64,000 nt of DNA from an uncultured Anaerolineae bacterium (GTDB taxonomy: Bacteria > Chloroflexota > Anaerolineae > Promineifilales > Promineifilaceae): NCBI GenBank assembly GCA_905479495.1, contig CAJQMR010000006.1, forward strand, positions 144,148 through 208,147, given 5' to 3'. Under the pieces are notes generated by a model that was not told the DNA's origin, ran no database searches, and saw only the letters and a program-made list of their open reading frames with translations. The position numbers and the translations under genes were made by a program. Of this stretch, positions 58,743 through 64,000 are shown piece after piece (position 1 is the first letter of the stretch; the number at the start of each line of letters is the position of its first letter).

Positions 58743-59255
58743 ATGGGTGGCATCATGACGAACGCTACTCAATTGAATTGGCTGCAAAAGATTAATACCC
58801 GCATTGCTATGTCGGCCGTGGGGGCCAAACTCTCGGCCTATACCATGCATCACTTAGATCGATTCGTGTTGCGCTTGAGCAACGGCCGTTTCACGGCCGC
58901 CACCCTCCTCACCGGTCTGCAAATTCTTAGTTTAACCACAACGGGAGCCAAAAGTGGCCAACCACGCACTGTGCCCTTGGTGGCCGTTCCCTACAGCGAC
59001 AATCAGCTCATTGTGATTGCCTCCAACTGGGGGCAGACAAAGCATCCCGCTTGGTATCATAACCTTGTGGCCCATCCCCAGGTAACGGTTACACAAGACG
59101 GCCGTTCCCACCCCTACCTGGCACGGGAAACCACTGGCGCAGAACGGGATGCTTGCTGGCAGGCTGCCCTGCAAACCTACCCCGGCTATGCCGCCTACGA
59201 ACAGCGCACCGAACGGCAAATCCCCGTCATTGTGCTCACTCCCCAGGCAGATTGA
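58743..59255 (+). CDS. Deazaflavin (F420)-dependent nitroreductase family protein
   Basis: A 170-residue Ddn/DUF385-type protein, longer than the one at 8316. The N-terminal helix region (MSAVGAKLSAYTMHHLDRFVLRLSNGRFTAATLLTG) is followed by the family core LSLTTTGAKSGQPRTVPLVAVPYSDNQLIVIASNWGQTKHPAWYHNLVAHPQVTV. Known members reduce nitroimidazoles or quinones with F420H2. ATG 58755 is an alternative start. Confidence 0.9.
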   Translation: MGGIMTNATQLNWLQKINTRIAMSAVGAKLSAYTMHHLDRFVLRLSNGRFTAATLLTGLQILSLTTTGAKSGQPRTVPLVAVPYSDNQLIVIASNWGQTKHPAWYHNLVAHPQVTVTQDGRSHPYLARETTGAERDACWQAALQTYPGYAAYEQRTERQIPVIVLTPQAD

Positions 59256-59387
59256 CCTTTCAATTCCTCTCAAATATCGGCTGATCCTTATAGAAACTGG
59301 CTGAATCATTCAGAGATGTTTATGATAGGTTTGTCTTATCATCAAGCAAATCATCATTTATAGATTACGAACTAATCGGGAAGGATT

Positions 59388-60527
59388 ATGGCGAAAACGA
59401 TTTTTTTAACCGGGGCAACAGGATATGTCGGCTGCCATTTGGCGCACCGCTTTTTGGCAGAGGGACATACCGTTTTGGCGCTTGTGCGGCACAAGGGCGG
59501 ACAGTCGGTACAGCAGCGTATCGCAACGGCCGTTCGCGAAGTTGGCCCGCTTTCTGATGAAACAATGGTCAATCTGCTGGCCATCCCCGGCACAGTCGAA
59601 GACTCTGCCCAGGAATTAAGCGCCGCCCTGCGTGCTCAGTTTAGCGACCCGATTGATGAGGTGTGGCACAGTGCCGCCATTTTTAATTTTAAGGAGCGGG
59701 AACGGCCGTTGGTTGAAGCCACCAATATCGAAGGCACCCGCCACATGCTCGATCTGACCTGCCAGATCAACCCGGAAACGCCGCCTCGCTTCATCTACAT
59801 CAGCACGGCCTATTGTTTGGGCAGTGAGTTCAATTCGGCCGTGCCCGAAACGATTCCCCAAGAGGTGAATGCGTTTCGTTCAATCTATGAATGGTCCAAG
59901 CACAGTGCCGAGCGGTTGGTCGATCAATATCAGCAGGCGCAGCGGCTGGATGTGACAATTTTCCGCCCTTCGATTGTGATTGGCACGCCAGAAACGGCCG
60001 TTCTTTGCAATTCGGGTTACTATCAGGTGCTTACCGAATGCCGCCGTTTGCGCTCTTTGCTAGAACGCAATCAGGGCGATGCGTTTGACGGCAATGTTCA
60101 GACCCGGCTGCAAGGCAATCCCGGCACGCCACTCAACCTGGTCCCCATCGACTTTGTGGTTGAGAGCATGGTGTATCTGGCTCACTGCGTCGATCTGGCC
60201 CCAAACCGGACCAACCTGTTCAACATCGTCAATGAACGGCCGCCGACCATCAAAGAAGTGCATCGTGCCCTGGTTTCCAGCCTGGACATGACTGGCTTAA
60301 AATTGGTTGCCCCCGATCAGTTTGAAGCAGAACCTATGAATCAGATGGAAAAAGTGATAAACCGCCGTATTGGCTTCCAGGCGCCCTACATGCACGAGCA
60401 GATCCATTTTTCCACCGACACGTTTCGCCAGTTTGTGCCCCAGCACATCTTGCCGCCGCCGCAAGTCAATTGGCGTTATATGGAACAAGTCAACGCCATC
60501 TTCCTCGCCCAATTTGAAGATGACTGA
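59388..60527 (+). CDS. NAD(P)-dependent reductase, extended SDR (thioester reductase-like)
   Basis: A 379-residue SDR protein. NAD(P) motif FLTGATGYVGCHL at residues 5-17. The catalytic Tyr/Lys pair is in YEWSKHSAERLV, and IYISTAYCLGSEF supplies the active-site Ser/Thr. The segment between (VWHSAAIFNFKERERPLVEATNIEGTRHMLDL) and the long C-terminus (NEVNERPPTIKEVHRALV-like) resemble the thioester-reductase domain that frees acyl chains as aldehydes. AAGGATT precedes the ATG. The last 8 bp overlap the next gene. Confidence 0.85.
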   Translation: MAKTIFLTGATGYVGCHLAHRFLAEGHTVLALVRHKGGQSVQQRIATAVREVGPLSDETMVNLLAIPGTVEDSAQELSAALRAQFSDPIDEVWHSAAIFNFKERERPLVEATNIEGTRHMLDLTCQINPETPPRFIYISTAYCLGSEFNSAVPETIPQEVNAFRSIYEWSKHSAERLVDQYQQAQRLDVTIFRPSIVIGTPETAVLCNSGYYQVLTECRRLRSLLERNQGDAFDGNVQTRLQGNPGTPLNLVPIDFVVESMVYLAHCVDLAPNRTNLFNIVNERPPTIKEVHRALVSSLDMTGLKLVAPDQFEAEPMNQMEKVINRRIGFQAPYMHEQIHFSTDTFRQFVPQHILPPPQVNWRYMEQVNAIFLAQFEDD

Positions 60528-61098
60528 AAACGAAGCCACCCCCCAATTGCAGATGATCTGGCCAGCCAGCCGCCTGACGCAGCCACCGCAGGTGGTGCTG
60601 CCGTCCGGCTATCGTTTGCGTACTTACCAGCCTGGTGATGAGCCCCGTTTTTTTGAGGTGATGGCTTTGGCCGGTTGGCCGGGGTGGGATGAAGCAAAGC
60701 TGAAGCCGTGGCTGTACCGCATTGTGCCGCAGGGCTGGTTTATGGCAGTTACCGCAGCCGATGACCTGATTGTAGCCACGGCGATGGCGACGCACGATCA
60801 TACCTGGATACGGCCGTTTTCTGGTGAGGTAGGTTGGGTGGCGGGTGATCCGGTGCATAAGGGGCAAGGTTTGGGAACGGCCGTTGTTGCGGCGGTGACA
60901 GCCCGATTCATTGAGATAGGCTATCCGTCCATCCACCTGTTCACGGAGCATTACCGGCTGGCGGCGCTTAACATCTACCTGAGCCTGGGCTATTTGCCGC
61001 TGCTTTACCGACCAGAGATGTTCGATTTGTGGCAAGATGTGTGTGTAGCATTAAAACGGCCGTTTACCCCAGAACGATGGCCTACGAAACCCACTTAA
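60520..61098 (+). CDS. GNAT-family N-acetyltransferase
   Basis: A 192-residue protein with the GNAT acetyl-CoA binding motif HKGQGLGTAVV (about residue 117) after the beta strands of EVGWVAGDPV; YRLAALNIYLSLGYLPL is the usual C-terminal motif B. YRLRTYQPGDEPRFFEVM opens the fold. It starts inside the last codons of the upstream reductase (ATGA-type overlap of 8 bp), so both are one operon. The substrate is unknown. The 3' end overlaps the convergent glycosyltransferase stop by 4 bp. Confidence 0.85.
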   Translation: MTENEATPQLQMIWPASRLTQPPQVVLPSGYRLRTYQPGDEPRFFEVMALAGWPGWDEAKLKPWLYRIVPQGWFMAVTAADDLIVATAMATHDHTWIRPFSGEVGWVAGDPVHKGQGLGTAVVAAVTARFIEIGYPSIHLFTEHYRLAALNIYLSLGYLPLLYRPEMFDLWQDVCVALKRPFTPERWPTKPT

Positions 61099-62093
61099 GC
61101 CTTAGTTTCCGCAGTAAGCACCTGGCGAATGTAGTACACGGTTTTGTTTTGTGATTCGTAGTAAGTGCGCACCATCAGCTCGGCAATGAGGCCCATTACC
61201 AGGAACTGCACGCCCAAGATGACCAGCAAAACGGCCAGGAGGAGCAACGGCCGTTCCCCAATCTGGAACTCTTTAAAACCGTCCCAAAAGTGACTGTCCT
61301 GAATGCCCGCCCAGATTTTGAGCCAGACGAGGTAGAGGCCCATCAACGCGCCCAGACCGCCAAACGAAATCCCCATCATGCCAAACAGATGCATGGGGCG
61401 GTCGCTGTACTTGCGCAAAAAGAGGACGGTCACCAAATCGACGATGACGCGGAAGGTGCGCGAGATACCATATTTGGATTTGCCCGCCACCCGCGCCCGG
61501 TGATTAACGGGCACCTCAGCCATACTAAATCCGGCAAAGCTTACCATCTCTGGAATGAAGCGGTGCAGCTCGCCGTACAGTTTCAGCTCATGAGCCACTT
61601 CGGCACGGAAGACGCGCAGCGAACAGCCGCGATCTCGCAGGGGCACATCGCTGAGGCGGGCAATGAGACGGTTGGCAATAAACGAAGGCAGTTTACGCAT
61701 CAGGAAGGCATCTTGCCGATTCTCGCGCCAACCGTTGACCACATCGTACCCTTCTTCCAGCTTTTTAATCATGGCAGGAATGTCCGCCGGATCATTTTGG
61801 CGGTCGGCGTCTATGGTTAGGATATAGCGGCCACGCGCTTGCTCAAACCCGGCGGCAAAAGCGGCCGTTTGCCCATGATTGCGCCGAAACTGAATGCCCA
61901 CTACCCGACTGTCTGCCTGGTGCAGCGCTTCTATCACGGCAAAGCTGGTGTCGTTGCTGCCATCATCAATGAAGATGACTTCATAGCTGAGAGGCTCATC
62001 CTTGAGGGCGGCGGTGATTTCAGCCAGCAACGGCCGTAAATTTTCTTCTTCGTTATAAACAGGAACAACAATGGATAAATCTAATTCTTTCAT
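61095..62093 (-). CDS. Family 2 glycosyltransferase, ArnC/GtrB-like
   Basis: A 332-residue polyprenyl-phosphate glycosyltransferase-like protein. GT-A landmarks: LSIVVPVYNEEENLRPLL, VIFIDDGSNDTSFAV, LTIDADRQNDPADIPAMI (DxD-like), VNGWRENRQD, and SDVPLRDRGCSLRVFRAEV. Two C-terminal membrane segments (LFGMMGISFGGLGALMGLYLVWL; LLLAVLLVILGVQFLVMGLIAELMV) complete the GtrB/ArnC plan. It would make lipid-linked sugars used by membrane transferases such as the one at 24442. Start is the ATG before KELDLS. Confidence 0.9.
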   Translation of the reverse strand: MKELDLSIVVPVYNEEENLRPLLAEITAALKDEPLSYEVIFIDDGSNDTSFAVIEALHQADSRVVGIQFRRNHGQTAAFAAGFEQARGRYILTIDADRQNDPADIPAMIKKLEEGYDVVNGWRENRQDAFLMRKLPSFIANRLIARLSDVPLRDRGCSLRVFRAEVAHELKLYGELHRFIPEMVSFAGFSMAEVPVNHRARVAGKSKYGISRTFRVIVDLVTVLFLRKYSDRPMHLFGMMGISFGGLGALMGLYLVWLKIWAGIQDSHFWDGFKEFQIGERPLLLLAVLLVILGVQFLVMGLIAELMVRTYYESQNKTVYYIRQVLTAETKA

Positions 62094-62351
62094 GATCTTT
62101 AGTTGTATGCGGGTTGCCTGCACGCAGTGAGCAGGTACTATTTATTGACCTGGGTGCAACGCTCGCACTTTTTTGGGGTTATTGTAAAAGCGGACGCACG
62201 TCATACTTTTCCATAGAGAGAATGAATATTGCTACGCATCTGTGGATCGTGCCGTAAAAGCGAGCGCAATAACCTTAAATGAGTCAATCTCGCTTAGGTA
62301 AATTTTTATCAGGGCGCGATTATAGCATATCGTCACGAAGGATTCGCGTTA

Positions 62352-63320
62352 ATGAAAGTTTCTGTCATTGCTACTGTAAAAAATGAGGGAGAGGCATTAC
62401 GGCCGTTGTTGGATTCACTCATTCAGCAAAGCCGCATGCCTGATGAAGTTATCATTTGTGACGGTGGCTCCACCGACACCACGTTGGAGATTTTAACCGA
62501 ATACAAATTGTGGTTGCCGCTCAAGATATTGGTTGTGCCCAATGCCAATATCAGCCAGGGGCGTAACGTGGCGATTGCCGCCGCTGCCGGGCCCATTATT
62601 GCGGCCACCGATGCTGGCGTGGTGCTTGCCCCGCACTGGTTAGAAGAACTTATTCGGCCCATTTTGCAGGGGGAAACGGCCGTTGCCAGCGGTTGGTTTG
62701 AGCCTGATCCCTACACGGATTTTGAAGTGGTCATGGGAGCCACCGTTTTGCCCACACGCCGAGAGATCGTACCGGAGAAGTTTCTTCCTTCTAGCCGCTC
62801 GGTTGCCTTTCTAAAATCCGCCTGGGAAGAAGTGGGTGGGTACCCAGAATGGCTCGATTACAGTGAGGATTTAGTGTTTGATTTTGCCCTGCGTGAGCGG
62901 TACGGGGATTTTCCTTTTGTGGATACGGCCGTTGCCTATTTCCGTCCTCGCAGCGACCTGACCGGCTATTTCAAGCAATATTACAATTACGCGCGAGGCG
63001 ATGGTAAAGCCAACTTGTGGCCCAAGCGCCATGTGGTGCGTTATGTCACCTATCTGGTGGGACTTCCCTACATCCTGCGTCTGATCTGGCGGGAGAAGTG
63101 GCCAGGCTGGGTGCTGCTGCTGTTGGGCAGCGGCGTCTACTGCCAGCGGCCAGCGCAGCGGCTGTGGGGCAACACCTGGGGCTGGCGACCACCGTCCCGG
63201 CTGCGTGCGTTTGCCCTCATTCCTATCATTCGCCTGGTGGGTGATGTGGCCAAAATGCTGGGCTATCCTGTGGGATTGGTCTGGCGCTGGCGTAATCGGG
63301 ATTTGATCGGTAATCAGTAA
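62352..63320 (+). CDS. Family 2 glycosyltransferase
   Basis: A 322-residue GT2 enzyme. KVSVIATVKNEGEALRPLLDSLIQQS, IICDGGSTDTTLEIL, ISQGRNVAIAAAAGPIIAATDAGVVL (DxD-like DAG), and SRSVAFLKSAWEEVGGYPEWLDYSEDLVFDFAL fit the family. The C-terminus has a hydrophobic segment (WVLLLLGSGVYC) and a basic amphipathic end (AKMLGYPVGLVWRWR). AAGGATTCG precedes the ATG. Acceptor is unknown. The 258 bp upstream hold an inverted repeat GGTTATTG/CAATAACC (62177, 62267) and no gene. Confidence 0.88.
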   Translation: MKVSVIATVKNEGEALRPLLDSLIQQSRMPDEVIICDGGSTDTTLEILTEYKLWLPLKILVVPNANISQGRNVAIAAAAGPIIAATDAGVVLAPHWLEELIRPILQGETAVASGWFEPDPYTDFEVVMGATVLPTRREIVPEKFLPSSRSVAFLKSAWEEVGGYPEWLDYSEDLVFDFALRERYGDFPFVDTAVAYFRPRSDLTGYFKQYYNYARGDGKANLWPKRHVVRYVTYLVGLPYILRLIWREKWPGWVLLLLGSGVYCQRPAQRLWGNTWGWRPPSRLRAFALIPIIRLVGDVAKMLGYPVGLVWRWRNRDLIGNQ

Positions 63321-63410
63321 TCGGTCGATCAGTAATCAGTGAGAGTAGGCCAGCGAGCAATTTTGTGCTGAAGCGCTTTTACTGATTACTGTTTCACTGA
63401 ATACCGAGCG
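63309..63410. repeat. Intergenic short-word hairpin repeat (CAGTAAT type)
   Basis: GGTAATCAGTAATCGGTCG, ATCAGTAATCAGTGAGAG on the left; CTTTTACTGATTACTGTTTCACTGAATACCG on the right. Confidence 0.75.
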
Positions 63411-63448
63411 CGACCATTAGAAATTTACAAGAACTGCTCCCTCCTGTC

Positions 63449-63476
63449 TTGACGCTCCCTAAACCCATGTTAAGAT
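63449..63476 (+). promoter_or_regulatory. Promoter of the TPR gene
   Basis: TTGACG at 63449-63454, 16-bp spacer, TAAGAT at 63471-63476. The expected start near 63483 is 3 bp before a hairpin. Confidence 0.5.
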
Positions 63477-63485
63477 CACGCCACT

Positions 63486-63512
63486 ACAGCCGACAAGTCC
63501 GTCGGCTGTTTT
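63486..63512 (+). promoter_or_regulatory. Terminator-like hairpin at the 5' end of the TPR transcript
   Basis: ACAGCCGAC (63486-63494) pairs with GTCGGCTGT (63501-63509), loop AAGTCC, then TTTTA. It lies between the promoter and the gene. Confidence 0.55.
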
Positions 63513-63547
63513 ATCGTCAATAGGTAAATACGCGACGAAATAATGCC

Positions 63548-64000
63548 ATGATTATTGAGCGAAAAGATCCGCCCTATCCGCGACGCGGCCCTTCATGTCT
63601 GCTGGTGATTTTCATCGGCATTGGCATCTTTTTTGGCATCTTTGTGATCCAAAATGCGGAAGATGTGCGGGATGTGATTATCCCCACCCCCACGCCGGAA
63701 CCGACGCGTTCAGCCACCGAATTTGCTCTGTTGGCTGATATCGCAGAACGTGATGGTGAATTGGAGGAAGCCGCCGGTTATTATGGCGAGGCTGTGCGCC
63801 TGGATGCTACTAATCCTGAAATTTATATTCGCTACATCAACCTGCTCATCAAAATTAATGAGGCGGAAGAAGCGTTGGCGCGGGCGGAAGAAGCGGCCGT
63901 TTTGGCCCCGGAAAACGATCGTATTTGGACGGCCGTTGCGGCTGCCCACATTGCCAACGGGGAACGCTTAAACGATGCTGGCGATCCCACCGCCGCCGAC
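63548..64000 (+). CDS. TPR-repeat membrane-anchored protein, C-terminus cut by window edge
   Basis: At least 151 residues, open at the window end. A short basic start (IERKDPPYPRRG) precedes one membrane segment (CLLVIFIGIGIFFGIFVI), a Pro/Thr linker, and TPR repeats (LADIAERDGELEEAAGYYGEAVRLDATNPEIYIRYINLLIKINEAEEALARAEEAAVLAPEN). It is a scaffold-type protein facing the outside. Another ATG at 63543 is out of frame. Confidence 0.8.
   Translation, partial: MIIERKDPPYPRRGPSCLLVIFIGIGIFFGIFVIQNAEDVRDVIIPTPTPEPTRSATEFALLADIAERDGELEEAAGYYGEAVRLDATNPEIYIRYINLLIKINEAEEALARAEEAAVLAPENDRIWTAVAAAHIANGERLNDAGDPTAAD

Larger units (their letters stand above)
671..63938. repeat. Dispersed palindrome ACGGCCGT (HIP1-like)
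   Basis: The 8-bp palindrome ACGGCCGT recurs through the whole window, about 110 copies by eye count, roughly one per 0.6 kb. Chance predicts about one copy in 64 kb. The preceding base is usually A and the following base T, giving AACGGCCGTT. Copies sit within coding regions in all three frames and in intergenic DNA. Near-matches ending CGGCCGC or CGGCCGA are also common. Stretches with few copies are about 10.9-14 kb, 15.5-17.7 kb, 41.6-44.5 kb and 44.6-46.8 kb. The function is unknown. Confidence 0.97.

Overview
The window is a chromosomal segment of about 64 kb, probably from a member of the Chloroflexota (Anaerolineae-like). Lineage is inferred, not proven. The clues are two small deazaflavin (F420)-type nitroreductase-family proteins, a DUF1800/DUF1501 pair, SARP- and RamB-like regulators, many Thr/Pro-rich lipoproteins, a class A penicillin-binding protein, menaquinone methyltransferase and a complete glyoxylate shunt. 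GC content is moderate, genes lie on both strands in short operons, and I see no prophage, insertion sequence, rRNA or CRISPR array.

Two sequence-wide signals stand out. (1) The palindrome ACGGCCGT, often extended to AACGGCCGTT, occurs about 110 times by eye count, where about one copy would be expected by chance. It lies inside genes in all frames, where it encodes T-A-V, N-G-R or R-P, and also between genes. It resembles the cyanobacterial HIP1 phenomenon. (2) Many intergenic gaps carry imperfect hairpins made of 7-8 nt words that differ from locus to locus, like the heptameric STRR repeats of cyanobacteria.

Layout: 0-2.4 kb holds two unknown proteins and a MoaD-like/deoxyribosyltransferase-like fusion. 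At 2.5-8 kb are tRNA-Arg(TCT), an epimerase, nnr, a lipoprotein and a YbiT-type ABC-F ATPase. At 8-10.8 kb are an F420-type enzyme, thiD, a GbsR-like regulator and a YjjX-type NTPase. At 10.9-14.5 kb is a NurA / barrel protein / HerA operon that is AT-richer and poor in the palindrome. At 14.7-20.3 kb are a PlsC-like acyltransferase and a RamB-like regulator divergent from aceB-aceA with two matching operators. At 20.3-30.9 kb are lipoproteins, a SARP regulator, the DUF1800 / glycosyltransferase / DUF1501 cluster, cspA and slyD. At 31-41.6 kb are PBP1A, MscS, icd, a trypsin-like protease and a metalloprotease-like lipoprotein. At 41.8-46 kb is a replication module: a BFN nuclease, dnaB, a DnaD-like protein and a helicase-loader-like protein with two AAA+ domains. 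At 46-56 kb are a LysM protein, a laccase-domain protein, ftsK, a PHP phosphoesterase, menG and an MBL hydrolase. At 56.3-57.1 kb is a DsbA-like lipoprotein interrupted by a TGA exactly at the first Cys of its CxxC motif and followed by a SECIS-like hairpin, so it is a candidate selenoprotein. The end holds a response regulator, a HAD phosphatase, a second F420-type enzyme, a reductase, a GNAT protein, two family 2 glycosyltransferases and a truncated TPR protein.

Central metabolism is represented by icd, aceA and aceB, so the window encodes both enzymes that compete for isocitrate, with the shunt apparently controlled by the divergent regulator. Chromosome processing (DnaB, DnaD-like, loader, FtsK, HerA-NurA) and envelope functions (PBP1A, MscS, lipoproteins, glycosyltransferases) are the other main themes.
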